A DNA stretch of 64,000 nucleotides from contig BAEM01000007.1 of NCBI GenBank assembly GCA_000314955.1, forward strand, positions 296,246-360,245. The letters are read 5' to 3'. This document shows positions 1 through 7,989 of this stretch, piece by piece (positions within the stretch are counted from its first letter, which is position 1; every line of letters begins with the position of its first letter). Source of the stretch: Paraglaciecola chathamensis S18K6. Lineage in GTDB: Bacteria; Pseudomonadota; Gammaproteobacteria; Enterobacterales; Alteromonadaceae. The translations under genes were made by a program, and so were the position numbers. Under the pieces are notes generated by a model. That model did not search any database, was not told where the DNA came from, and saw nothing but the letters and a program-made list of their open reading frames with translations.

Positions 1-786
1 ACAAGTAAGAGCAGTCCGCGCCAACCTCTCGTTTATCAGTCTGGTATTATTATCGTCGCCCAAGGCCACAAAATCATTCACTTTCCAGAACGGCAAATTC
101 AATACGGCGCTGGGGATTATCTCGTACTAGGAATGCCAATGCCCCTAGAATGTGAGGCGTTTTCAGATCATGGGCTACCCATAATGGGCTTATCAATTGA
201 TGTGAACCCAGCGTTACTACACAAATTAGTTAGCCAAATGCAGCTGCACCACAAGTATACTCAAAGCGACGTATGTCAGGATAAAAGCTGCATACAATCA
301 GCCAAATTAGGTGCTGCGCTTGAGCTAACGTTACAGCGACTAACATCTGCTCTGGCAGATCCAATCGAAGCTGAAATTTTTGGCCAAGACATAATCAAAG
401 AACTTATTTATCGCGTGCTAAGCGGCCCACAAGGCCACATATTATTTGGCTTAGCGCAACACGACGGACACTATGCAAGAGTGGCTAGAGCCTTAAACAC
501 CATGCACGCAAATTATGCTAGCCCCATCACGGTCGAAGCATTAGCCGAAGATGTAAATATGAGCGTATCCGCTTTTCACAGGGCATTTAGGCAAGTCACT
601 TTTGAGTCACCATTGCAATATTTAAAAAAAGTCCGCCTGGTTAAAGCAAGAGATTTAATTGCTACTAGTGGAAGCCGCGCCAATGAGGCTGCGTTTAAAG
701 TAGGCTATACCAGCGCGTCGCAGTTTAGTCGTGAGTTTAAACGCCACTTCAACCAGTCTCCCAGCGAAATGTCAGCACAACACTGA
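1..786 (+). CDS. AraC-family transcriptional regulator (5' end outside window)
   Basis: The reading frame is open from base 1, so this is a 3' partial gene and its start lies upstream of the window. The first ~90 residues (beginning TSKSSPRQPLVYQSG, with VAQGHK and GDYLVLGMPMP) match the AraC-type N-terminal domain (AraC_N family). The last ~100 residues carry the paired helix-turn-helix of AraC/XylS proteins (SVSAFHRAFRQVT, then GYTSASQFSREFKRHF), so it should bind DNA. Its target is unknown. It converges with the TVP38-type gene, whose stop lies 18 bp away. The family call is firm; the function is not. Confidence 0.9.
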   Translation, partial: TSKSSPRQPLVYQSGIIIVAQGHKIIHFPERQIQYGAGDYLVLGMPMPLECEAFSDHGLPIMGLSIDVNPALLHKLVSQMQLHHKYTQSDVCQDKSCIQSAKLGAALELTLQRLTSALADPIEAEIFGQDIIKELIYRVLSGPQGHILFGLAQHDGHYARVARALNTMHANYASPITVEALAEDVNMSVSAFHRAFRQVTFESPLQYLKKVRLVKARDLIATSGSRANEAAFKVGYTSASQFSREFKRHFNQSPSEMSAQH

Positions 787-804
787 TCTATGAATAGAAC
801 TATC

Positions 805-1542
805 TTAAAGAGTAGACAAATCAGCAGTTTTCGATGGCTTGCAGGGGGATGACTCTTCCAGAGCGTGCTTATACTTTTTATATAAAAGAATGCTTAATCC
901 CACACAAATACCCAGCATTACCACACTTAAAGCGACTTTCCAGATAGACATTACCACTATGCCTTTGCCCATTAAGGCAAACAACGCCATCTGCGGGATG
1001 TACCCGATTCCTGAACCCAATATAAAATGTCGCGCTTTTACGTTTGTCACGCCCGCCATTAAATTGGTAAGAAAGTTACTTCCTAAAGGAAGCAAGCGAA
1101 TAATGATGGTTTTAGTAACAGGACTGTCTTCAACAAAACGGTTAATACTGTGAATACGCGACGCATAGCGACGCCTCACAACAGGTTTAAGCAAAAATCT
1201 AGCAACGAAAAAGCTTACCATACAACCACATATGGCTCCGCTGACAGACAATAGCGCGCCTTGTAAAAAGCCGAAGGCATAACCGCCTAGAAATGCCATA
1301 ACTTGACGCGGGCAACCTATGGCCATCGCACCTGTGCTAAATAACAAAAAATATCCCACCCCTAATACGCCATTTTGGCGGATACGAGTGTCTATCCAAT
1401 GCTCATCGAATGAATCAAATACAGGCAAGGAACTGATTAAGCCGCCGATGACGGCACACACCAATAAGAATATCAGGCTCTTTAGCACTATTTTCGACCT
1501 GATGGAAACCTGAGAGGTAGATTTAAATCTAGCTATCGGCAA
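805..1542 (-). CDS. TVP38/TMEM64 (DedA-superfamily) membrane protein
   Basis: A 245-residue integral membrane protein. An N-terminal membrane segment (about 20-40) is followed by the family core around residues 85-120: GGYAFGFLQG, then a glycine-rich stretch ending FFVARFL. The segment PLGSNFLTNLMAG near 152-164 fits the SNARE-associated / VTT domain. It probably acts in the inner membrane; bacterial members are linked to lipid or metal handling, but the substrate cannot be read here. The start used is a TTG, with only a weak ribosome-binding site. A GTG 18 codons in is an alternative start. Confidence 0.85.
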   Translation of the reverse strand: MPIARFKSTSQVSIRSKIVLKSLIFLLVCAVIGGLISSLPVFDSFDEHWIDTRIRQNGVLGVGYFLLFSTGAMAIGCPRQVMAFLGGYAFGFLQGALLSVSGAICGCMVSFFVARFLLKPVVRRRYASRIHSINRFVEDSPVTKTIIIRLLPLGSNFLTNLMAGVTNVKARHFILGSGIGYIPQMALFALMGKGIVVMSIWKVALSVVMLGICVGLSILLYKKYKHALEESSPCKPSKTADLSTL

Positions 1543-1583
1543 AACTAATCGTCCGAAAATTAATTGCTCTTAGCCGAAGCGCC

Positions 1584-1620
1584 AATAAAAACTGGAGCAA
1601 AGTCGATACGTATTGCTCCA
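1584..1620 (-). terminator. Rho-independent terminator of the CheX-receiver gene
   Basis: A perfect 8-bp stem (TGGAGCAA 1593-1600 with TTGCTCCA 1613-1620) and a 12-nt loop. On the minus strand it is followed by G and then TTTTTATT. It lies ~40 bp past the stop of the CheX-receiver gene. Confidence 0.75.
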
Positions 1621-1658
1621 TTCCTATGGCGTGATTGATTGGGTTCAAGGGTTTGCGC

Positions 1659-2606
1659 TTAATCGGCGACTTTAAGATAACGCTCAATAATTTCAGTACC
1701 ATTACTGGCTTGAATAGGTTTAAAAATAAAGCCCGATATCCCCTGGGCCTTACAGGAATTTACCAATAATTGGTCTGTCACTGAAGACAGCATAACGATA
1801 GGTACATTGGATCCTAAACCGCGGATTTGTGCTAGTGCTTTATCACCGTTTAGTTTATCCATCACGACATCCATAAAAATAAAATCGGGCGGATTACTTT
1901 TCACTAACTCCACGGCGCCGGAACCATCATCGGCTTCCTCGATATTGCTGTATCCGAGCGAATGCAAAAACCGAGTGAGGGCTTTGCGGATCATAGCGCT
2001 GTCATCAACCAATAAAATGCGACTGTCTTTAGCAAGCACTTTAGTATGTGAATTTTCAATAGCGACGCTTTCTTCGCGTTTTATTCCGCCCTCTTGGTAA
2101 TCAACGCTGCGCACTAATAAATTGAAATAGTAACGACCTACCCCATCAATAGTAATAGGCACTGTCACCACTTCTTGTACGCCATCAAGATATTGGTCCA
2201 TTTGCGACAAATCTTCGACAAAATACGGGCTAGAAAAACCGTAATCTAAGCTGTAACGGCGGTGCAAATCAGTTGAACGGCCAACAATTGTGTTACCCCA
2301 TTCGGCCAGTGCATTGCGCAAATCGTCAGTCATCTCGGTATGTTCATACGCTTCACCAAACATGCTTTGGCATACAGAGTTACCAATTGATACTGCGGTT
2401 TCGGGGTAATGATGCATCATAATCACCCCATCAAGATTACCTGTGACTTCAGAGCACACTGCATAACCTTTAAATCGGAAATCTTGTACGTTATCCATGA
2501 ACGCTTCACCCGCTGATCCGGTTAAATTGGTCATGGCTTTTAAACTAGCAAGTGATTCATTAATAAAGGGGTAAAGAATAACTTTATAAATGGTTTCAAC
2601 TGACAT
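1659..2606 (-). CDS. CheX-like phosphatase domain fused to a CheY-like receiver
   Basis: 315 residues in two parts. Residues ~1-170 resemble the chemotaxis phosphatase CheX, including the helix LAEWGNTIVGRS that carries the E102-x-x-N105 pair used by CheX/CheC phosphatases to attack CheY-P. Residues ~195-315 form a complete receiver: acidic pair D201/D202, phospho-acceptor D246 in FIFMD, and K296 in FIFKP. The gene is monocistronic, with AGAGAAAG before the ATG. The family roles are established. The inference is a protein that both accepts phosphate and removes it, either from itself or from a separate CheY. No other chemotaxis gene is nearby, so its pathway is unknown. Confidence 0.8.
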   Translation of the reverse strand: MSVETIYKVILYPFINESLASLKAMTNLTGSAGEAFMDNVQDFRFKGYAVCSEVTGNLDGVIMMHHYPETAVSIGNSVCQSMFGEAYEHTEMTDDLRNALAEWGNTIVGRSTDLHRRYSLDYGFSSPYFVEDLSQMDQYLDGVQEVVTVPITIDGVGRYYFNLLVRSVDYQEGGIKREESVAIENSHTKVLAKDSRILLVDDSAMIRKALTRFLHSLGYSNIEEADDGSGAVELVKSNPPDFIFMDVVMDKLNGDKALAQIRGLGSNVPIVMLSSVTDQLLVNSCKAQGISGFIFKPIQASNGTEIIERYLKVAD

Positions 2607-2772
2607 ATTGCTTTCTCTAATTATTATTATTGTTACTGCGAGGACAGCAAACTACTAAAGCTAGCGAGATATTGCAAGAATGTAAATAGCCCTAATTTAT
2701 AGGTTAAGTAATTAATTTACCGAAACTTTTAACGAGACAAACAGTGGTATTTTTTACTACAAAAACGCACAG

Positions 2773-2806
2773 AGGAAGCGGGTACCCTATCGGCTCCCCA
2801 CTTCCT
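2773..2806 (-). terminator. Terminator-like hairpin after iorB homologue
   Basis: Ten-base arms (AGGAAGCGGG 2773-2782, CCCACTTCCT 2797-2806) pair with one G-T wobble. On the minus strand the T run (GTTTTT) begins only after about six other bases, so it is not a textbook terminator. It sits just past the stop of the molybdenum-binding subunit gene. Confidence 0.4.
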
Positions 2807-2822
2807 GTTGTTTTTCTTACAA

Positions 2823-5111
2823 TTAGCTCGGCATGGCTGCTAATACCGCTTCAGGGGTTATCGGCAAATCCCTTACGCGAGCACCAACAGCATTAAAAAT
2901 AGCATTTGCAATCGCTGGGGCGACAGCGATTAAGCCGGGCTCCCCTAAGCCGGTAGGAAACTCTGTGTTTTGTACAAAACTGATATCCAAATCAGGTAGG
3001 TTGTTCATTCGCAGCGGAGTATACGTATCTAGGTTAGTATCCTTAACCTGCCCCTTCGTAAACTCAGTCCCTTCAAACAGCGCCAAACTCAACCCCCATA
3101 ACATTGAGCCTTGGGTTTGGGCCAAAGCACCGTCCGGATGAACCACGGTTCCACAATCTAATACTCCCGTTAGCTTGTGCACTTTCACTTTGCCCGATTC
3201 AACATCGACCTCGACATGCGCTACACATGCCCCCCAAGTAGGCATATCCCGCTCTTGCCCAGAGGAAATTGCGATCCCCATTCCTTGGTTTTTAGGCAAA
3301 GTCTGCCCCCAGTTCGTTTGGCTGCGAATATCCGTTAGTACCTTGGCTAGACGTTTAGCGCCGCCGACTGATACAGGCGCTTCACCCGCATTCTTGCCGC
3401 TGGCATCGAGCATAGACAAACGAAAATCAATAGGATCCATATATTGCTTGTGAGCTATCTCGTCCATGAACGATTCAACTGCCCAACCTGTCCAGCCAGG
3501 CCCAACAGCACGTAACCAACCTGGCACAAAGGTTTTTTGCGCAAGAGGATTATTGATCGCCCTTACGCGATGATTTTTCAAGGTATACCAGTGATCAGCG
3601 CCGGCAATTGAAAACGGGTCAAATTTACCTTTTTTGTCTACACCTTCTGGCATAAAGGCTGGAGCCATGGCCATAGTCGGCCACCCCGCAGCAGCGCCAT
3701 GCTCGATGCCTAATAACTTATCGTCGCCATCCCAATAGGCATTCATTTGCTGAACCGAAGGCGAGCGCACACAGTCGAAGCGTGTATCATCTTCGCGGGT
3801 AAAAACCAGTTTAACTGGCTTACCTATGGCTTGTGCCGTTAGTGCAGCAGGAATCATATAATCACCTGCTAGGCGACGTCCGAAGCCACCACCTAAGTAG
3901 TACTGATGAATAATAACCTTGTCGTCACTCATACCTACCGCTTTAGCCACAACAGGTAAGAATAACGATTGCCATTGATTACCGCAGTGCACATGACAAA
4001 CCCCGTCCTTAAACTCAACAGCTGCATTAACAGGCTCCATAGTGAAGTGCAGCACAGAGGACGTTTTATACACTGACTCAAGAGAGGTTTTCGCATTTTG
4101 CGCCGCTTTAGCGATGTCTCCTTTTTCAACCACTAATGTGCCAGAAGTCTTGTCTTTAGCTAGGGTTTCTCCTTGGCTAATGATGTCTTGCTCGCTGACG
4201 TTTGCAGTCTCGCCAAGATCATACTTTACCTCAATCGCATTTCCCGCTTTGACCGCGGCATAATAAGTATCTGCGAGTACCGTCACCCAGCCTTGAACGG
4301 TGTCACTGGGATCTGTGAGTATTTCATAGCCTTGATAGCCTTTTATCGACTTAGCTGCGCTATCGTCGACGCTCGTCACTTTACTACCATGGCGCGTTGG
4401 GGGAATAACGGGGCGGGCAAACACCATGCCTTCAAGTTCAATATCAATACCATATTGCGCTGTACCATTGGTCTTCGCTGGAATATCTAGCGCTTGACTT
4501 GGCTTTGCAATTAACTGGCGACTAGCAGGGCTTTTAGGTTCGAACTTTGCCAATTCCTCAGGGCTAAAGGTACGTTCGATTTTGCCGTTTTTGACTATTT
4601 CGGCAAAGCTTATCGACTTATCGCCCGCTACAACATGACTGTTGTGTGTCGAGCAATCTTTAGGGTTTACTCCCAATAATTTCGCCCCCGCTTCAATAAG
4701 CACCGTACGCCCTGCAGCCCCTGCTTGTGACATAGGAACATAAGTTTGAAACACAGACCAAGAGCCGCCCGTTACCATGTAGCCCCATTTAGGGTCAGTG
4801 TCCACGTGCTTAATTTCGACATTGTTCCAATCAGCCCCTAACTCGTCAGCGACGATACGGGCAATTGCCGTTCCTACGTGTTGGCCCATTTCTGCCCGGG
4901 CGATATTTACCAAAATTTTCCCTTGGGTATCAATCTCGAACCACACAGTAGGGCTAAAAGATTTAGCCGCTAATTGCTCAGACGCGCCGCCAGTTACTAC
5001 CTCAAGGGCATTGATACTTGGCGCAAAAGCCATTAACAAACCACTACCGACTGAGCCGATCAAAAAACGACGACGGCTATGTTCAATCTTATCTTTACGT
5101 AAACGAGTCAT
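2823..5111 (-). CDS. Molybdopterin-binding subunit of an aldehyde/isoquinoline-type oxidoreductase
   Basis: A 762-residue large subunit of the xanthine dehydrogenase superfamily, IorB-like arrangement. The N-terminus has a twin-arginine signal (SRRRFLIGSVGSG, ~12-24), so it should be exported folded to the periplasm. The aldehyde-oxidase a/b-hammerhead region lies near residues 205-300. The C-terminal GLGEPG contains E724, the catalytic glutamate position of molybdenum hydroxylases. It starts 1 bp after the stop of the [2Fe-2S] subunit, so the two are co-translated. There is no FAD subunit, as in isoquinoline 1-oxidoreductase and membrane aldehyde dehydrogenases. The substrate cannot be deduced from sequence. 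Confidence 0.9.
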   Translation of the reverse strand: MTRLRKDKIEHSRRRFLIGSVGSGLLMAFAPSINALEVVTGGASEQLAAKSFSPTVWFEIDTQGKILVNIARAEMGQHVGTAIARIVADELGADWNNVEIKHVDTDPKWGYMVTGGSWSVFQTYVPMSQAGAAGRTVLIEAGAKLLGVNPKDCSTHNSHVVAGDKSISFAEIVKNGKIERTFSPEELAKFEPKSPASRQLIAKPSQALDIPAKTNGTAQYGIDIELEGMVFARPVIPPTRHGSKVTSVDDSAAKSIKGYQGYEILTDPSDTVQGWVTVLADTYYAAVKAGNAIEVKYDLGETANVSEQDIISQGETLAKDKTSGTLVVEKGDIAKAAQNAKTSLESVYKTSSVLHFTMEPVNAAVEFKDGVCHVHCGNQWQSLFLPVVAKAVGMSDDKVIIHQYYLGGGFGRRLAGDYMIPAALTAQAIGKPVKLVFTREDDTRFDCVRSPSVQQMNAYWDGDDKLLGIEHGAAAGWPTMAMAPAFMPEGVDKKGKFDPFSIAGADHWYTLKNHRVRAINNPLAQKTFVPGWLRAVGPGWTGWAVESFMDEIAHKQYMDPIDFRLSMLDASGKNAGEAPVSVGGAKRLAKVLTDIRSQTNWGQTLPKNQGMGIAISSGQERDMPTWGACVAHVEVDVESGKVKVHKLTGVLDCGTVVHPDGALAQTQGSMLWGLSLALFEGTEFTKGQVKDTNLDTYTPLRMNNLPDLDISFVQNTEFPTGLGEPGLIAVAPAIANAIFNAVGARVRDLPITPEAVLAAMPS

Positions 5112-5112
5112 A

Positions 5113-5610
5113 TTAACTTACTCCCTGTGCGTCGCGCTTAGGATTATATATCTGCACAACCGACTCGGATTGCCCCGCAACATCTTGAATGGCTTCTTTG
5201 ATGCGAGCGTATGTCATACAACGACATAGGTTACCGCTCATGTAGGCTTCAATTTCCTCTTCGCTTGGATCTGCATTGGTTGCCAGTAGCCCAGCCGCCT
5301 GCATAATTTGCCCAGACTGACAATAACCACACTGAGGCACTTGATGTTCCACCCACGCTTTTTGCAGCGGATGCTGATTGTCTAATCCTTCTATTGTGCG
5401 GATCTCTGCGTTAGCAATAGCACTAATCGGCAGTGAACAGGAACGCACGGGGGAACCATTGAAATGCACAGTACAAGCACCGCACATGGCAATCCCGCAG
5501 CCAAACTTGGTGCCTTTAAGACCAAATTCGTCTCGTATTACCCAAAGCAAAGGCGTATCAGCCTCAGCATCTGAAGTGATTTTTTTCCCGTTCAATGAAA
5601 ACTCAATCAT
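5113..5610 (-). CDS. [2Fe-2S] small subunit of the molybdenum hydroxylase
   Basis: 165 residues with both iron-sulfur domains of this family. The plant-ferredoxin-like site is C38, C43, C46 and C58. The four-helix site is C94/C97 (CGYC) plus C129/C131 (CRC). It carries electrons from the molybdenum centre of the downstream subunit. Lacking a signal peptide, it is presumably exported with the Tat-bearing large subunit. AGGTAATCATC precedes the ATG. A possible inverted repeat, TGTAG (5711-5715) with CTACA (5725-5729), lies ~100 bp upstream and might be an operator, but this is weak. Confidence 0.92.
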   Translation of the reverse strand: MIEFSLNGKKITSDAEADTPLLWVIRDEFGLKGTKFGCGIAMCGACTVHFNGSPVRSCSLPISAIANAEIRTIEGLDNQHPLQKAWVEHQVPQCGYCQSGQIMQAAGLLATNADPSEEEIEAYMSGNLCRCMTYARIKEAIQDVAGQSESVVQIYNPKRDAQGVS

Positions 5611-5810
5611 GATGATTACCTGTTTGATAGTGAATATTAATAACGTGGTCCTGCGGTCTTCCGTGAAACTTTATAGCTAGATTATGACACTGTGGTTTTT
5701 GTCTACTAAGTGTAGTTCAAGTAGCTACATCTAAAGATAAGTTAATCAAGACTAAAAGCGGTCAAGATAAACTGGAATGAATTGAATTGTGGTCGAATTA
5801 TCAGGCGACA

Positions 5811-5837
5811 TAGAAAAAGCCACTAAAAAGTGGCTTT
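5811..5837 (-). terminator. Rho-independent terminator of the yghU-like gene
   Basis: Perfect 8-bp stem AAAGCCAC (5816-5823) / GTGGCTTT (5830-5837) with a 6-nt loop. On the minus strand it runs into a T tract. It lies ~30 bp past the glutathione transferase stop. Confidence 0.85.
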
Positions 5838-5865
5838 CATCGAGTAAATGCCAGCGAACTAAAGC

Positions 5866-6714
5866 TTAAACTTTGCCTGCAAAATCCGCTGCTGAATGAC
5901 GTTCAGGCACTTGGTCTTCGGGTTCTCCCCATGTGCGATTAACCTTCACGCCACGCTTAACTGCGGGCCTTTGGGCAATGTCATTAGCCCAGCGAACAAG
6001 ATGCGTATATTCGTGTGTTTGTAAAAACTCAGCGGCTTCATAAACAACATTACGCACCAGCGAGCCGTACCAAGGCCATATTGCCATGTCGGCAATCGTG
6101 TACTGGTCACCCGCGATAAATTTATTTTTTGCCAGTTGTTTATCAAGTACATCTAGCTGACGCTTTACTTCCATCGCATAGCGATCAATGGGGTATTGGT
6201 ACTTCTCTGGCGCATAGGCATAAAAGTGACCAAAGCCGCCGCCTAAGAAAGGCGCGCTACCCATTTGCCAAAATAGCCAGTTCATACACTCAGTACGACC
6301 AGCAAGATCTTTTGGAATAAAAGCTTCAAATTTTTCGGCCAAATAAAGCAAAATAGAGCCAGACTCAAATATTCTAGTTTCTGGGGAGTTGGACGTATCT
6401 ATCAAAGCAGGAATTTTTGAGTTTGGATTGATATCCACAAAACCGCTGCCAAATTGATCACCGTCGCCAATATTAATTGGATATGCGTCGTACTGCGCCC
6501 CGCTGTAACCGGCTTCAAGTAACTCTTCAAGCATCACAGTAACCTTTACACCATTTGGCGTCGCCATTGAGTGCAACTGCAAAGCATGTTCACCACGAGG
6601 AAGCGTTTTTTCAAATCGAGCGCCCGCAGTTGGACGGTTAATGTTGGCAAACTTGCCTCCATTTGCAGCATCAAAAGACCAGATTTTTGGTGGGGTATAA
6701 GTCGGGTCGGACAT
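5866..6714 (-). CDS. yghU: Glutathione S-transferase family, YghU-type disulfide reductase
   Basis: 282 residues, collinear with E. coli YghU as I recall it (288 aa): near-identical blocks include GTPNGVKVT-like, NPNSKIPAL, FESGSILLYLAEKF, APFLGGGFGHFY and YTIADMAIWPW. N-terminal thioredoxin-like domain ~45-135, helical GST domain ~140-260. Known YghU/YfcG enzymes bind two glutathiones and reduce disulfides or peroxides in the cytoplasm. It is a single-gene unit with GAGGAAA before the ATG and a strong terminator after it. Confidence 0.93.
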   Translation of the reverse strand: MSDPTYTPPKIWSFDAANGGKFANINRPTAGARFEKTLPRGEHALQLHSMATPNGVKVTVMLEELLEAGYSGAQYDAYPINIGDGDQFGSGFVDINPNSKIPALIDTSNSPETRIFESGSILLYLAEKFEAFIPKDLAGRTECMNWLFWQMGSAPFLGGGFGHFYAYAPEKYQYPIDRYAMEVKRQLDVLDKQLAKNKFIAGDQYTIADMAIWPWYGSLVRNVVYEAAEFLQTHEYTHLVRWANDIAQRPAVKRGVKVNRTWGEPEDQVPERHSAADFAGKV

Positions 6715-6860
6715 AGTTCACATTTCCTCGGCTATTTTGATAAGTGTTAATGTTAGGTTGGGGCTGACCATGTAAAAGCAAGGGATAGCGTAATTGATTT
6801 TTGTACCAAGAGGGACACAAATGTGTAACGAGTTATATCCCTATTAAATGAGCAGACATA

Positions 6861-6886
6861 AAAAAAGCCCGCTTTTAGCGGGCTTT
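6861..6886 (-). terminator. Rho-independent terminator of the first sapC gene
   Basis: Perfect 9-bp GC-rich stem AAAGCCCGC (6864-6872) / GCGGGCTTT (6878-6886) with a 5-nt loop, followed on the minus strand by a T tract. It is 18 bp past the sapC stop. Confidence 0.9.
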
Positions 6887-6903
6887 CACATCGTTCTTTT
6901 ACA

Positions 6904-7683
6904 TTAGCTGTTAGCTGGCTGCTCTGCTGCAGGTTGCTCTTTGCTGATAGCATCACCAACACGCAATTGTAAGTTTTGAATCGGCTTGTCGGTATTATTC
7001 GACAAGTGAACCAAACGATTAAGCTGACCTAGTGACATTAACACTGCATAAGCAGCGCCTAGGAAACCACTTTTGTGTAGCTCAACCACTTGCTCTTCGC
7101 CTAAGTCTTGAAGACGCTTTTCGCTCACACTGAACATGCCTGTGATGTTGCGCTTTTCGCCATTAGCGTAGTTCACTAACAATTCAATTGGGTCAAGCAA
7201 CTCTAGCTCAACTAATTTCTTAATGAAGCGCTGGGTGGCCATTTCGCTGTTAGCAAGTTCAGAAAGCAATTGCTGACGGTTCTCTAAAAATGGACTAGGC
7301 TCGCCTTCTGCAGTAAATACAGGTTCGCCGTCATCAGTAATTAGCGCGCTGTTTTCATCAAAGAATACACCAAGCTTCTCGCCATCAGGGCGAACATCAA
7401 AAGGATAACGTTGAATATTCATAGGCAAACAATGTACTTGCCACTTGCCTTCATGAACGAATAAATTGCTGCCTTTTTCCGTGCCTAACATGGTCACTGA
7501 ATGGAAATTTTCAGAATTTGGATCTTTAACGAAAACAACAGGCATAACACTGGCTAACTGCGCGTACTCGCGAATAGAAGCAGCAGCTATGTGGGCTTCT
7601 TTTGCGTAGCCAAAGTCGTGCTGTAAATTGATTTTTAAATCTTTATGTTTCTCTTTATCAAGAGGGATATAGCTGATTGTCAT
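6904..7683 (-). CDS. SapC-family protein (first copy)
   Basis: 259 residues of the SapC family. Diagnostic blocks are the W...CLPMNIQRYPF region (~80-95), DDGEPVF, and the C-terminal NGEKRNITGMFSVSEKRL and LMSLGQLNRL segments. It has no signal peptide or membrane segment, so it is probably cytoplasmic. Family members recur beside TonB-dependent receptors and flavin-dependent halogenase homologues, but their activity is not established and the S-layer-derived family name should not be read as function. It has its own terminator and is separated from the upstream GlpD-like gene by another, so it is its own transcription unit. A second copy lies at 11232-11996. Confidence 0.85.
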   Translation of the reverse strand: MTISYIPLDKEKHKDLKINLQHDFGYAKEAHIAAASIREYAQLASVMPVVFVKDPNSENFHSVTMLGTEKGSNLFVHEGKWQVHCLPMNIQRYPFDVRPDGEKLGVFFDENSALITDDGEPVFTAEGEPSPFLENRQQLLSELANSEMATQRFIKKLVELELLDPIELLVNYANGEKRNITGMFSVSEKRLQDLGEEQVVELHKSGFLGAAYAVLMSLGQLNRLVHLSNNTDKPIQNLQLRVGDAISKEQPAAEQPANS

Positions 7684-7774
7684 AGAGGATATCTCTTACT
7701 TTAATGTTCAAATCTGGTTATTTGTTAACGCTAATTAGCAAACCGTCATATGCGTCACCGTCTGATGAACAGAT

Positions 7775-7799
7775 ATAAAAAAATGGCCTCAAGGCCATT
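7775..7799 (-). terminator. Rho-independent terminator of symporter/GlpD-like operon
   Basis: Stem AATGGCC (7782-7788) / GGCCATT (7793-7799) with a 4-nt loop, followed on the minus strand by seven T. The 306-bp gap 7684-7989 that contains it also holds a second perfect 7-bp hairpin, AGGCGGT 7956-7962 / ACCGCCT 7974-7980, just past the GlpD-like stop and without a T tract. The rest of the gap is the promoter region for the first sapC gene. Confidence 0.75.
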
Positions 7800-7989
7800 A
7801 AATATGCGGTCCCTAAATGCTAATTCCACAACAGCAAGTATCTTTTATTTATTGAGTATTGTCACGAATGTTAATGAAATAGTTGCCACTTGTTCATTCA
7901 AGTGAAAAATCTAGTTCAAAATCTAACACATCACTCTTTATTCTTGCTGTATCCAAGGCGGTACTAAGGTCGCACCGCCTCGAACAAGG

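Noticed and set aside
839..1153. Plus-strand frames of ~60-105 codons inside the TVP38 gene
   Set aside because: They lie antisense to a clear membrane-protein gene, have no family-like features and no convincing ribosome-binding site.
4798..5229. 143-codon plus-strand frame across the molybdenum hydroxylase genes
   Set aside because: It is a shadow of two well-supported genes on the other strand.
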